A stretch of DNA of 64,000 bases from Megasphaera coli (GCF_900095855.1 NZ_FMIY01000002.1:239322-303321), one strand, 5' to 3'. Counted from the first letter of the stretch, positions 25,577-34,170 are shown. The notes: generated from the sequence alone by a model not told the origin. Translations and numbers: made by a program.

Positions 25577-26536
25577 ATGAAACAATTGCAGGACATTAAA
25601 ACGGTTTGCAACCTCGGCTGCGGTACGATGGGATTCGGCACGGCTATCGCTTTTGCGAAAAGCGGTTACGAAGTAAACATGTTCGGCCGTAAAGATGCCA
25701 GCATCGAACGGGCCATGAAAAATATCCATCTGACCCTTGAAGTCATGAAGGCGAATGACTTGTTGACCGAAGGAGAGGAAAAAGAACTCCTCAGCCGTAT
25801 CCATGGGGTCACGACCTTGAAGGACGCTGCCGCCAATGCGGATTTCCTTATTGAATCCGTAGCGGAAGATGTATCGATTAAGCAGACCGTATATAAGGAA
25901 ATGGAAGACTATCTCGGCGAAGATGTTATTTTCGCAACCGATTCGTCCGGTCTCAGCCCGACGGAAGTGGCTTCCGTGCTGAAGCATCCCGAACGGTTCG
26001 TTGTCGCTCATTTCTGGAATCCGCCTCACCTTATTCCTCTTGTCGAAGTAGTACCGGGAAAACAGACAACGCAGGAAGTTGTTGACATTACGTGGCAACT
26101 CATGGAAAAAATCGGTAAGAAACCGGTAGCTCTCTTAAAAGAAGCGCCGGGCTTCGTCGGCAACCGCCTTCAGTTTGCACTGCTCCGCGAAGCGCTGTAC
26201 TGCGTAAAGGAAGGAATTGCTACGCCGGAAGCGGTTGATACGGTGTGCAAATACAGCATCGGTCGCCGCCTTTCCGTAACGGGTCCCCTTGAAACGGCAG
26301 ATTTGGGCGGCTTGGATATTTTCTATAACATTTCGGCATATCTCAATGCGGACTTGGCTGATGACAAGGACGGATCGGCAATCATGAAGAAATGCGTCGA
26401 TGAAGGCAATTTGGGTGCCAAGACGGGCACGGGTCTCTACCCGTGGAAGCCGGAAGAATTGGCTGAAATCAAGAAAAAACGGGAAGAAATCTTGATTGAA
26501 TGGCTGAAGAAAGATGCAGCAGGAGAAAAATTTTAA
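25577..26536 (+). CDS. 3-hydroxyacyl-CoA dehydrogenase family protein
   Basis: NAD(P)-dependent oxidoreductase for 3-hydroxybutyryl-CoA or a related substrate. The 319 residues contain the dinucleotide loop NLGCGTMGFGTAIAFAKSGY, VAEDVSIKQ, the catalytic-site segment VAHFWNPPHLIPLVEVV and the helical domain start PGFVGNRLQFALLREALY. The HFWNPP form also occurs in carnitine and other 3-hydroxy acid dehydrogenases, so the substrate is not certain. It lies behind AtoE and fits C4 acid metabolism with the thiolase at 1492. Confidence 0.88.
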   Translation: MKQLQDIKTVCNLGCGTMGFGTAIAFAKSGYEVNMFGRKDASIERAMKNIHLTLEVMKANDLLTEGEEKELLSRIHGVTTLKDAAANADFLIESVAEDVSIKQTVYKEMEDYLGEDVIFATDSSGLSPTEVASVLKHPERFVVAHFWNPPHLIPLVEVVPGKQTTQEVVDITWQLMEKIGKKPVALLKEAPGFVGNRLQFALLREALYCVKEGIATPEAVDTVCKYSIGRRLSVTGPLETADLGGLDIFYNISAYLNADLADDKDGSAIMKKCVDEGNLGAKTGTGLYPWKPEELAEIKKKREEILIEWLKKDAAGEKF

Positions 26537-26554
26537 ACCTAAAGTAAAACAAAT

Positions 26555-26587
26555 GGGGGCTGGCCGTTGTTCGGTCGCCCCCGTTTA
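26555..26587 (+). terminator. Intrinsic terminator after the dehydrogenase gene
   Basis: GGGGGC (26555-26560) with GCCCCC (26577-26582) plus inner CCG/CGG pairs, followed by GTTTATAT. Confidence 0.75.
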
Positions 26588-26687
26588 TATATGAAAAAGA
26601 GCGGACAAAATATATTGAATATTGCGAAAAGGTAATAAACGGATGATAGAACGGAATAAGGAAACGTATATATTATAGTCTTGAACG

Positions 26688-26738
26688 TGATATACTTACA
26701 TGCAAGCAATCTTATCTTAATTTTATTTTAAAATAAAA
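26688..26738 (+). promoter_or_regulatory. ompA promoter and AT palindrome
   Basis: Extended -10 TGATATACT (26688-26696) without a good -35. An 18-base perfect palindrome of only A and T (26721-26738) lies just before the ribosome-binding site GAGGAG, inside the expected 5' leader. Confidence 0.4.
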
Positions 26739-26753
26739 AGAGGAGATGTCATT

Positions 26754-27866
26754 ATGTTAAAAAAATCAATGCTTTTGGCAATGGTTGTTACGGCGTGCAC
26801 GGCAACGGTTGCTTTCGCTACACCGCAAACGCAGTGGGAACAAGGACAGTGGCAGATTGATGCCGGTGCGTGGAATCCCAAGATGGCCTTTGACGCAAGT
26901 CACTGGATGGCAGGACTTTCGTCTTACAGTAACGGTACGAAGTGGAATTTCCAGGGCGGCGTGCAGTACGGTTTGACCGATAAATGGGCGCTTCAGTACC
27001 AATACTACGGCTTAAAGACCAAAGAAAAGGGGATTGTCGACAATACGACGAACGGTGACGCTCATGAAGTAAATCTCGTCTATTCCATCAACAAAAACTT
27101 TGCCGCCTATGCGGGGTGGAATCGCATTAACAATGACATCGGCGATCCGGACGGTACATGGAGCGATACGAATAACATTGCTCAAATCGGTATAATCGCC
27201 AAAGCGCGTCTTGCCAAAGGCCTTGATATCTACGGCAAAGCCGCCGTCGGTACGAAACGTACGGCTCTTTGGGAAGCGGGCCTCGGTTACAGCATTACGC
27301 CGGATCTTGATATCAGCGCCGGTTATCGCTACGTAAATACGAAATGGGCCGATAAAGGTGACGTTGTCGGTATGCCTTTGCGTGACGACGCCAACATTAC
27401 GTACAAAGGGTTCATTGCAGGCCTGTCCTATCGCTTCGGCGGCGGGCATGAAAAAGAAACGCCCGCACCGGAACCGGTATATCAGCCGCGTCAGCCGGAA
27501 TACAAGCCGGAAGCGCCGCAGCCTAAGAAAGACTACTATGTGGACAGCATTCATTTCGGCTTTGACGAAGATCAGCCCTTGCCGTCGGAACAGGCCAAGC
27601 TGGATCACTTTGTACAGGTTGCAAAAGAACATCCGCAAGACGGGTTCAAGCTCATCGGCAATACGGACAACAAGGGGACGGACGGCTATAATGACGACCT
27701 TTCCAAGCGCCGCGTGACTAATGTGGCAACATACGCCGTGAATCAGGGTGTGTCGAGCGAACAGCTGATGCTCGGCTATGAGGGCGAATCGGATCCGGTC
27801 AGCACAAACGATACCGATCAGGGTCGTGCCGACAACCGCCGCGTTGATATTTGGCATCATCGCTAG
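26754..27866 (+). CDS. OmpA-family outer membrane protein
   Basis: 370 residues: signal peptide (MLKKSMLLAMVVTACTATVAF, cut near AFA-TPQ), a beta-barrel of about 210 residues with alternating aromatic strands ending in FIAGLSYRFGGG, a Pro-rich linker (about 225-260), then an OmpA-like peptidoglycan-binding domain. That domain shows SIHFGFDEDQPLPSEQAKL, GNTDNKGTDGYNDDLSKRR and GRADNRRVDI. The conserved Asp and Arg that bind diaminopimelate are present. It ties the outer membrane to the cell wall and is direct evidence of a diderm envelope. Own promoter and terminator. Confidence 0.95.
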   Translation: MLKKSMLLAMVVTACTATVAFATPQTQWEQGQWQIDAGAWNPKMAFDASHWMAGLSSYSNGTKWNFQGGVQYGLTDKWALQYQYYGLKTKEKGIVDNTTNGDAHEVNLVYSINKNFAAYAGWNRINNDIGDPDGTWSDTNNIAQIGIIAKARLAKGLDIYGKAAVGTKRTALWEAGLGYSITPDLDISAGYRYVNTKWADKGDVVGMPLRDDANITYKGFIAGLSYRFGGGHEKETPAPEPVYQPRQPEYKPEAPQPKKDYYVDSIHFGFDEDQPLPSEQAKLDHFVQVAKEHPQDGFKLIGNTDNKGTDGYNDDLSKRRVTNVATYAVNQGVSSEQLMLGYEGESDPVSTNDTDQGRADNRRVDIWHHR

Positions 27867-27928
27867 AATAGTTGTTGAGACTCTGCATGAGCCTTGAGCG
27901 GTTCGTGATGAATGTTATTTGTATATAG

Positions 27929-27957
27929 GAAAAGAACTGCTGCGGCAGTTCTTTTTT
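27929..27957 (+). terminator. Intrinsic terminator after ompA
   Basis: AAAGAACTGC (27931-27940) with GCAGTTCTTT (27945-27954), tight loop, then a T run to 27957. Confidence 0.85.
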
Positions 27958-27977
27958 GTGCCCTGTGCCGGAATTTG

Positions 27978-27986
27978 TGCTATACT
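27978..27986 (+). promoter_or_regulatory. Extended -10 promoter
   Basis: TGCTATACT (27978-27986) upstream of the 28063 gene; no clear -35. About 70 bases of leader. Confidence 0.45.
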
Positions 27987-28062
27987 GACAGCAGTGAAAT
28001 TTTTAACATAAATCTGATGTCGGAAATATCGGTATAAATACAAGAAAGAGGGGCAGAGCAAT

Positions 28063-28386
28063 ATGAGTGAAAATGAGAAGGCCATGAGTGAAGTTAAAGA
28101 AGATGTAAGCGAACGGGCCGTGAAGCGGGTATTAAGGGAAGAGCGGGAGAAAAAGCTTATCCTTATTTTTAATGTCGTCATTTCGATTATCGGGGTAACG
28201 CTCTTATACACGGCATGGATAGATAAGCGTCTTGCATCGGCCATTATTCTGGCTTTGCTGCCTGCCAACATCGCCCATAAAAAGGGACGCTCCTATCGGC
28301 TCTGGTATGTATACGGACTCCTGCTGTGGATATTTGCGATCGTCCATATTCTTATCTTAAAGAAGGAAGAGCCGGACCGCACCTAG
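28063..28386 (+). CDS. Small membrane protein, 107 aa, unknown
   Basis: Charged N-terminal helix (about residues 1-30, rich in Glu, Lys and Arg, probably cytoplasmic and coiled), then three hydrophobic segments around 31-51, 56-68 and 78-100, and a short charged tail. No family recognised. AGAGGGG precedes the ATG. Monocistronic between ompA and the convergent metH gene. Confidence 0.7.
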   Translation: MSENEKAMSEVKEDVSERAVKRVLREEREKKLILIFNVVISIIGVTLLYTAWIDKRLASAIILALLPANIAHKKGRSYRLWYVYGLLLWIFAIVHILILKKEEPDRT

Positions 28387-28392
28387 TCTGTA

Positions 28393-28436
28393 AAAAACAC
28401 TTTCGGAGGTAAATCTCTCTGAAAGTGTTCTTTATT
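28393..28436. terminator. Bidirectional terminator
   Basis: AACACTTTC (28396-28404) with GAAAGTGTT (28421-28429) plus inner GAG/CTC pairs. T-rich on the plus side, and T-rich on the minus side as well (AAAAAA at 28392-28397). It separates convergent genes. Confidence 0.8.
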
Positions 28437-28437
28437 T

Positions 28438-30987
28438 TTATCCATTCAATTGTCCCGCCGCTACGAGTTCGTCTGCGTAGCGGACGGTGGACATGGCGTC
28501 TTTGCCGTAGCAGTCGGAGCCGATGGTGTCGGCGTATTGCTGTGTCATGACGGCGCCGCCGACGACTATCTTGCAGTCCGGCTTATTTTGGCGGAGAAGT
28601 TTTATGGTTTCTTCCATATTGACGACCGTTGTCGTCATGAGGGCCGAGAGTCCCACGAGGCGGACATCTTCTTTAAGCGCCGTTTCAACGATGACGTCGG
28701 GCGATACGTCGCGGCCCAGGTCGATAACTTTATAGCCGTAGTTTTCCAGGAGAACCTTGACGATATTTTTTCCGATATCGTGAATATCTCCTTTAACGGT
28801 GGCGAGGATGACTTTACCTTTTGTTTCCTGCGGTGTGTCCTTCATGGCTTCTTTGACGACGGCGAAGGCCGCTTTGGCCGCTTCGGCCGCCATGAGGAGT
28901 TGGGGCAGAAAGAGCGTTCCTTTTTCAAAACCCTTGCCGACAATGTCCAGTGCCGGGACAAGGTCCTTATTAATAATGTCCAAGGCGCTTCGCGTGAGGA
29001 GTGCATTTTTTGTCGCCTCCGCCGCCGGGTTCGGCATGCCCCGCTCAATGGCATCCATGAGTTTCGTCGTCTTTTCCGGCTTTGTCTCTATGTCTTTGCC
29101 GCCTCCGCCCGTTGCCGTTTTTCCTGCCCCGGCTTTTGCGGGCAGCTTTGTTGACGGGACGGCTTTAAGCTCCCCCGGGTCGATGTCGAGAGCCGAGAGG
29201 ACTTTCAGCTTGTATGCGTTTATAGTTTCTTCTATGCGCCTATTTACGGGAACGTAGTCCTGATATGCGGCAATAAAATTGTTGAAATTGACGTCCTGAT
29301 TGGTCAAAGCGCAGAATGCGCGGTACGCCTGCATCATGGCGGCATTGTTCGGGTTAATAATTGCCGCGGCCAAGCCGTTTTGCAGGGCCATCGTAAAGAA
29401 CGACGATGTGATGAGTTCCCGTGCGGGCAGGCCGAAGGAGATATTGGAGACGCCGAGGATTGTGTTGCCGCCCAATTCGTCGTGAATGCGTCTGACCGCT
29501 TCCAGTGTAACGAGGGCCGAACCCGCATCGGAGGAAACGGTCATGCAGAGCGGGTCGATGATTACGTTTTCTTTGGCAATCCCGTAGGCCGCGGCAGTGT
29601 CGTAAATCTTTTTGGCTACAGCTACGCGTCCGTCCGCCGTTTCGGGAATGCCCCTTTCGTCGAGTGCGAGGCCGACGACAACACCGCCGTATTTTTTGAC
29701 GAGCGGAAATACGGCTTTCATTATTTCTCCTTTGCCGTTTACGGAATTGATGAGGGCCTTGCCGTTATACATACGCAGCGCCTTTTCCATGGCCGTCGTG
29801 TCGGACGTGTCGATTTGCAGGGGTAAGGGAAGTATAGTCTGGAGTTTGCCGATTACCTCCTGTATGAGTTCAACCTCATCCGTTTCGGGTGAGCCTACAT
29901 TGACATCAAGGACGTGGGCGCCGGCGCTTTCCTGTTCCAGTCCCTGTTCGGCAATGTAGTCGATATCACGATCGATGAGGGCCTGCTTGAACCGCTTTTT
30001 GCCTGTCGGATTGATGCGTTCGCCGATAATGACGGGAACGGCGTTGCCGCCGATGGAGACGGTCCGGCAAAAAGAAGAAATGACCGATTTGTGTTTTGCC
30101 GTTGGCCGTGTAAAGGGTAAAGGCCGTACGGCGGCGACGGTTTTTTTTATGTATTCCGGTGTCGTGCCGCAGCAGCCGCCGACGGCGTTGGCGCCGAGCG
30201 AAGCGATTTGCGTCATTATCTGAGCAAACTCGTCGGCCTTTACGTTGTACTCCGTCCGACCGTCCACCACTTCAGGCAGTCCCGCATTGGGATTGACGAG
30301 GACCGGAACGGATGCGGCCGCAACGAGGCGTTTGACGACGGGAATCATTTCCGCAGGCCCGAGAGAACAGTTGGTGCCGATACCGTCGACTCCGAGTCCT
30401 TCCATCGTAGCTACAATGGATTCGGGCGTGCCGCCTGTGAGCATTTTGCCTTTTTCGTCAAAAACACACGTAAGGAGGACGGGGAGGTCGCAGTTTTCTT
30501 TGGCCGCCAAGACGGCGGCTTTGGCTTCGTACGAGTCGTTCATTGTTTCGATGAGAACAAGATCCGCCCCTTCGCGGGCGCCGATGCGGACGATTTCCGC
30601 AAAAATGTCGACAGCCTCTTCAAAGGGGAGGTCTCCCATCGGCTCAAGAAGCTTTCCCGTCGGTCCGATGTCGAGAGCTACGTACGCATCAGCATCCCGA
30701 CTGACTTCATGGCGAGCTTTTTTGGCCAGGCGCACGGCGGCGGAGACGATATCGTCAATGTTGTCCGGAAACTTGAGGCGGTTTGCGCCGAACGTGTTGG
30801 TATTGAAAATATGGCAGCCTGCATTCAAATACTCCTTGTGCAGGTCTACAACAGCTTCCGGCCGGATGAGGTTCCATGTTTCCGGCAGCTCACCCGGCTG
30901 CAGTCCTTTTTCCTGTAAAATAGAACCCGTGCCGCCGTCAAAGAAAAGCCACTCTTTGCCGAGGCGTTCTCGTAAACTTTTTTTCAT
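28438..30987 (-). CDS. metH: Cobalamin-dependent methionine synthase lacking the activation domain
   Basis: Transfers methyl from 5-methyl-tetrahydrofolate to homocysteine. The 849 residues cover the homocysteine domain (about 1-300, Zn cysteines in GTNCS and GGCCGTTPE), the pterin domain (about 315-580, GERINPTGKKRF) and a Gly/Lys-rich linker near 610-640. The cobalamin cap and binding domains follow at about 645-849, with DIHDIGKN near 732 supplying the cobalt-ligating His. E. coli MetH is about 1,227 residues; the C-terminal AdoMet reactivation domain is missing here and is encoded separately upstream. GGGGGAG precedes ATG 30987. Confidence 0.95.
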   Translation of the reverse strand: MKKSLRERLGKEWLFFDGGTGSILQEKGLQPGELPETWNLIRPEAVVDLHKEYLNAGCHIFNTNTFGANRLKFPDNIDDIVSAAVRLAKKARHEVSRDADAYVALDIGPTGKLLEPMGDLPFEEAVDIFAEIVRIGAREGADLVLIETMNDSYEAKAAVLAAKENCDLPVLLTCVFDEKGKMLTGGTPESIVATMEGLGVDGIGTNCSLGPAEMIPVVKRLVAAASVPVLVNPNAGLPEVVDGRTEYNVKADEFAQIMTQIASLGANAVGGCCGTTPEYIKKTVAAVRPLPFTRPTAKHKSVISSFCRTVSIGGNAVPVIIGERINPTGKKRFKQALIDRDIDYIAEQGLEQESAGAHVLDVNVGSPETDEVELIQEVIGKLQTILPLPLQIDTSDTTAMEKALRMYNGKALINSVNGKGEIMKAVFPLVKKYGGVVVGLALDERGIPETADGRVAVAKKIYDTAAAYGIAKENVIIDPLCMTVSSDAGSALVTLEAVRRIHDELGGNTILGVSNISFGLPARELITSSFFTMALQNGLAAAIINPNNAAMMQAYRAFCALTNQDVNFNNFIAAYQDYVPVNRRIEETINAYKLKVLSALDIDPGELKAVPSTKLPAKAGAGKTATGGGGKDIETKPEKTTKLMDAIERGMPNPAAEATKNALLTRSALDIINKDLVPALDIVGKGFEKGTLFLPQLLMAAEAAKAAFAVVKEAMKDTPQETKGKVILATVKGDIHDIGKNIVKVLLENYGYKVIDLGRDVSPDVIVETALKEDVRLVGLSALMTTTVVNMEETIKLLRQNKPDCKIVVGGAVMTQQYADTIGSDCYGKDAMSTVRYADELVAAGQLNG

Positions 30988-31033
30988 TTCTGTCGTATCT
31001 CCCCCGATGTGAGCAAAAGAGACTCACATATAT

Positions 31034-31780
31034 CTATTTACGGTATTCACAATCGTATTTGTTGCAGTTGCGGCATTTTGCGGTACGCTCGTCTTCCTCG
31101 CTTACAGCGTCGCCACCGACAGCCTCCTTTGCGGATTTTCCCGTTGCCGTCAACGGATTGACGACGGCTGCAAGGTAATCCCCTTCGTTTTCGGAACTAC
31201 TTTCCCGTGTACAGCCGATGAAGGCCGTTACGGATTTGGACGGAACCATGAGCAGTGTGTCCGTCAATGTAATACCGCAGGTCCTGGGCAAGCTCAAAAT
31301 GCGGGAAAAGTCCTTTTGCAGAGCGATGGGAAGGTCACCGTATCCCGGTGAAAAGCGGGGTCGCAGCTTATAGCCCCGTTCCCTTTCGCGCGCACGCAAA
31401 TCACCGTTCAGTTCGGTTACGTAGGACTCGATGAGTTCCGCTCCGGCTGCCTGGCAGATAAGCGCGTCCGCCATATTGCTTACTTCGCCGCGTTTTATGA
31501 GGCGGTCGATACCGATGCCGACAGTAGCGGCAAACATATAGGCTTCGTCGCAGCCTGCAAGATTTCTGCAGAGGTCTTTGGAACGAATTGCAAGTCCCGC
31601 AATATGTACCGTATCCGGATCCGTAACGACGACGGGAAACTTCCGCCGCGTCGTCCGTAAGGTTATGGTTTCAAGCATGCGGACCACGCAGTCTTTTACG
31701 CGATGCTTTATTTCCTCCGGAGGATCCGCGCCGCGGAAGCCGAGATAACGGTATATTTCTTCCAATCGCGGTGTAAACAT
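31034..31780 (-). CDS. Free-standing methionine synthase activation-domain protein
   Basis: 248 residues resembling the AdoMet-binding reactivation domain of MetH: RPRFSPGYGDLPIALQ (about 140-155) corresponds to the RPAPGYP motif, and LTDTLLMVPSKSVTAFIG to the following conserved strand. It would supply AdoMet for reductive remethylation of oxidised cobalamin in the truncated MetH encoded next to it. The tail has a Cys cluster (CRNCNKYDCEYR) not found in E. coli MetH, perhaps a metal or redox site (inference). ATG 31780 is taken, 10 bases after the metF stop; the Shine-Dalgarno is weak. Confidence 0.85.
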   Translation of the reverse strand: MFTPRLEEIYRYLGFRGADPPEEIKHRVKDCVVRMLETITLRTTRRKFPVVVTDPDTVHIAGLAIRSKDLCRNLAGCDEAYMFAATVGIGIDRLIKRGEVSNMADALICQAAGAELIESYVTELNGDLRARERERGYKLRPRFSPGYGDLPIALQKDFSRILSLPRTCGITLTDTLLMVPSKSVTAFIGCTRESSSENEGDYLAAVVNPLTATGKSAKEAVGGDAVSEEDERTAKCRNCNKYDCEYRK

Positions 31781-31790
31781 GGGCAGTACC

Positions 31791-32669
31791 TTATTTTGCG
31801 TTGCAATAGTCGACAACGGGACGGACATTGGCCATAATGGCTGCAGCCACGTCCGGGCGGTTCATGGAATAGACATGAATATGCTTGATGCCGTTGGCAA
31901 CGAGATCGATAATTTGTTCGGATGCATATATAATACCGGCCTGCTTCATCGCTTCCGGCGAGTCGCCGAATCTATCCGTAATCGCCTTGTACCGCGCCGG
32001 CACGGTCGTGCCGGACATGGCGACGGAGCGGCCCAGAATCTTCGTGTTCGTAATAGGCATAATGCCGGCCAGAACGGGGACGTCAATACCCGCTTCGCGA
32101 AGACGGTAAAGAAAGTTATAAAAGACGGCATTGTCGAAAAACATTTGAGTCGTCAGAAAATCGACGCCTGCGTCTATTTTATATTTAAGATTGCGAATAT
32201 CCTCTTCCTTGCGGGCACACTCACAGTGGCCGTCAGGGTAGCAGGCACCGCCGATACACATGGACGAATCGAACTGTTTAATATGCTCCACAAGCTCGGA
32301 TGCATGCGTATAATCCGTGCAGACCGTACCGTCTTGGGGCATATCGCCGCACAGCGCCATGATATTTTCAAAACCTGCCGCCTTGAATCTTTCCAGCATG
32401 GCCTGCACCTTTTCCTTCGTGCTCGACACGCAGGTCAGGTGGGGCAGTACTTCCATGTGACAATCCGATTTAAGCGCCTTGGCGATGTGGACGGTGAAGT
32501 CCGACGTGCCGCCGCCGGCACCGTACGTGACGGACATGAAGTCGGGCACAAGGCTTGCAATGGCTGCAGCGTTTTTTTGCGCGGTTTCAAGTATTTCTTC
32601 CGTCTTGGGCGGGAATACTTCAAATGACAGGGTCACGTTTTTACTGTTCAGAATATCGATGATTTTCAC
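31791..32669 (-). CDS. metF: 5,10-methylenetetrahydrofolate reductase
   Basis: Makes 5-methyl-tetrahydrofolate for MetH. The 292-residue flavoprotein barrel shows SFEVFPPKTEE with the catalytic Glu, SVTYGAGGG, ALCGDMPQDG and FLTTQMFFDNAVFY. The likely start is GTG 32669: AAGGAG lies 9 bases before it and itself overlaps an ATG at 32687 that has no Shine-Dalgarno. First gene of a metF-activation protein-metH operon on the minus strand. Confidence 0.94.
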   Translation of the reverse strand: MKIIDILNSKNVTLSFEVFPPKTEEILETAQKNAAAIASLVPDFMSVTYGAGGGTSDFTVHIAKALKSDCHMEVLPHLTCVSSTKEKVQAMLERFKAAGFENIMALCGDMPQDGTVCTDYTHASELVEHIKQFDSSMCIGGACYPDGHCECARKEEDIRNLKYKIDAGVDFLTTQMFFDNAVFYNFLYRLREAGIDVPVLAGIMPITNTKILGRSVAMSGTTVPARYKAITDRFGDSPEAMKQAGIIYASEQIIDLVANGIKHIHVYSMNRPDVAAAIMANVRPVVDYCNAK

Positions 32670-32817
32670 AGAGTAAAACTCCTTCATAGTATAATATCTT
32701 TATTACAGGCCTATTGTGTACCTCATTATAACAATAAAGATGTAAAAGGCATAGCCTTGCAGGGAATGATAACCGTTTTTACGGTTTTTCGGCAGCAGGC
32801 GGGCCGAGAATTCGGTG
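32670..32817. other. Intergenic region between metF and the tRNA operon
   Basis: A divergent promoter region. For metF the minus strand has TATAAT-like sequences near 32725-32735 but no matching -35. I see no T-box or SAM riboswitch core. A small hairpin with a T run lies near 32771-32790. Confidence 0.35.
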
Positions 32818-32846
32818 TTGCCAAAGGTGGCGTATCATGCTATAAT
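32818..32846 (+). promoter_or_regulatory. Promoter of the tRNA operon
   Basis: TTGCCA (32818-32823), 17-base spacer, perfect TATAAT (32841-32846) preceded by TGC (extended -10). It starts transcription about 35 bases before the first tRNA. Confidence 0.85.
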
Positions 32847-32886
32847 TCTTTTTGTTCGGACTCCTTACCGGCTCCGGACGGTATAC

Positions 32887-32962
32887 GGCCTCGTGGTGTA
32901 GCGGTTAACATGTCGCCCTGTCACGGCGAAGATCGTCGGTTCAAATCCGATCGAGGTCGCCA
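32887..32962 (+). tRNA. tRNA-Asp (GTC)
   Basis: 76 nt with CCA encoded. Acceptor stem GGCCTCG/CGAGGTC with one G-T pair, anticodon loop CTGTCAC, T arm GGTTCAAATCC. First of five tandem tRNAs. Confidence 0.95.
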
Positions 32963-32967
32963 TATTT

Positions 32968-33043
32968 GCTCAGGTAGCTCAGTCGGTAGAGCAGGGGACT
33001 GAAAATCCCCGTGTCGGCGGTTCAATTCCGTCCCTGAGCACCA
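32968..33043 (+). tRNA. tRNA-Phe (GAA)
   Basis: 76 nt with CCA encoded. Acceptor stem GCTCAGG/CCTGAGC, anticodon stem GGGGA/TCCCC with loop CTGAAAA, T arm GGTTCAATTCC. Confidence 0.95.
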
Positions 33044-33048
33044 CACAT

Positions 33049-33123
33049 GCGGAAGTAGCTCAGTGGTAGAGCACCACCTTGCCAAGGTGGGGGTCGCGAG
33101 TTCGAGCCTCGTTTTCCGCTCCA
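33049..33123 (+). tRNA. tRNA-Gly (GCC)
   Basis: 75 nt with CCA encoded. Acceptor stem GCGGAAG/TTTCCGC with one G-T pair, anticodon stem CCACC/GGTGG with loop TTGCCAA, T arm AGTTCGAGCCT. Confidence 0.95.
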
Positions 33124-33128
33124 ATTAT

Positions 33129-33202
33129 GGCGGCATAGCCAAGCGGTAAGGCAGAGGTCTGCAAAACCTTCATCCCCAGTTCGATTCTGGGTGCCGCCTC
33201 CA
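33129..33202 (+). tRNA. tRNA-Cys (GCA)
   Basis: 74 nt with CCA encoded. Acceptor stem GGCGGCA/TGCCGCC, anticodon loop CTGCAAA, T arm AGTTCGATTCT. Confidence 0.95.
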
Positions 33203-33222
33203 TAAGCTTCTTTGTTTGTCAT

Positions 33223-33311
33223 GCCGAGGTGGCGGAACTGGCAGACGCAACGGACTTAAAATCCGTCGGATAGAAATATCCGTACCGGTTCGATTCCGGT
33301 CCCCGGCACCA
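33223..33311 (+). tRNA. tRNA-Leu (TAA)
   Basis: 89 nt with a long variable arm and encoded CCA. Anticodon stem ACGGA/TCCGT with loop CTTAAAA. The acceptor stem GCCGAGG/CCCCGGC contains an A-C mismatch at position 5-68, which is unusual. Confidence 0.93.
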
Positions 33312-33377
33312 CATTAAGCTGTAACAGGATAGTCGGTTCGGGCATTTCGGGCCGGGAATTCTTTACGGCAGCGAAGG

Positions 33378-33418
33378 GAGTGTAACAGGATGCAACTTCA
33401 TTCTGTTACACTCTTTTT
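33378..33418 (+). terminator. Intrinsic terminator of the tRNA operon
   Basis: GAGTGTAACAG (33378-33388) pairs perfectly with CTGTTACACTC (33403-33413), then CTTTTT-like tract. The stem resembles the hairpin at 44908-44955. Confidence 0.85.
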
Positions 33419-33450
33419 AAGTTGTTCGAAAGACGGCCGGAAGGGACAAT

Positions 33451-34170
33451 ATGGAAGAATATCGTTATAAAGTGTCCGATTTTGAAGGACCTTTGGACTT
33501 GCTCCTTTATTTGATTGAAAAGAATAAGGTCGATATTTATAATATACCCATTGCGGAAATCGCGGACCAGTTCAATGCTTATGTCGCGCAAATCGAAAGC
33601 TTCGACGTAAATTACGGCAGCAAGTTTTTTCTCATGGCGGCGACGCTGCTGCAAATAAAGTCGCGTAACCTCCTGCCGAAGACGGAGGTAACGGGCGATG
33701 AGGACGATGATGATCCGGAAGAAGATCTGGTACGGCGCCTCGTCGAATACAAACGCATGAAGGAGGCGGCCCTCATTTTTGCGGATTTGAAGGAAAAGCG
33801 GCAGTACTTTATGAGCCGTGAACGGACGCCTTTTGCGTACGAAGCGAAGTTTTCCGGCGTCATAGAAAAGGATGCCCTGTTGCGGGCGTTTCAGATCGTC
33901 CGCAAGGCTATGCGCGAGAAGGAGCCGCCGCAGACCGTGCATATTGAGCGGGAAATCTGCAGTGTTGCCGAATGTACAGAGGCGGTTACGAATCTGCTCC
34001 GCAAAGCGCGGGAACCGCAAACGGTGGTCGCCGTCTTTCGGCGTTGCCGCACGCGCTTGGAATTGGTCATGACCTTTTTGGCCGTCCTGGAACTCCTGAA
34101 GGTCGGCCGTTGCCGAACCGTGTCGGACGGAGAGGAGGGGAATACGCTTGCTTTACAGTACGTCGGATGA
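33451..34170 (+). CDS. scpA: Segregation and condensation protein A
   Basis: Kleisin subunit that bridges the SMC dimer and recruits ScpB for chromosome segregation. The 239 residues show DFEGPLDLLLYLIEKNKVDI and IPIAEIADQFNAY at the N-terminus, an acidic linker (DEDDDDPEEDLVRRL) near 85-100, and a winged-helix end. It overlaps scpB by 23 bases and opens a long operon. Confidence 0.95.
   Translation: MEEYRYKVSDFEGPLDLLLYLIEKNKVDIYNIPIAEIADQFNAYVAQIESFDVNYGSKFFLMAATLLQIKSRNLLPKTEVTGDEDDDDPEEDLVRRLVEYKRMKEAALIFADLKEKRQYFMSRERTPFAYEAKFSGVIEKDALLRAFQIVRKAMREKEPPQTVHIEREICSVAECTEAVTNLLRKAREPQTVVAVFRRCRTRLELVMTFLAVLELLKVGRCRTVSDGEEGNTLALQYVG

Noticed and set aside
32670..32817. Search for a SAM riboswitch or T-box upstream of metF
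   Set aside because: No GGUGGUACCGCGG-like T-box sequence, kink-turn motif or terminator-antiterminator pair was seen.
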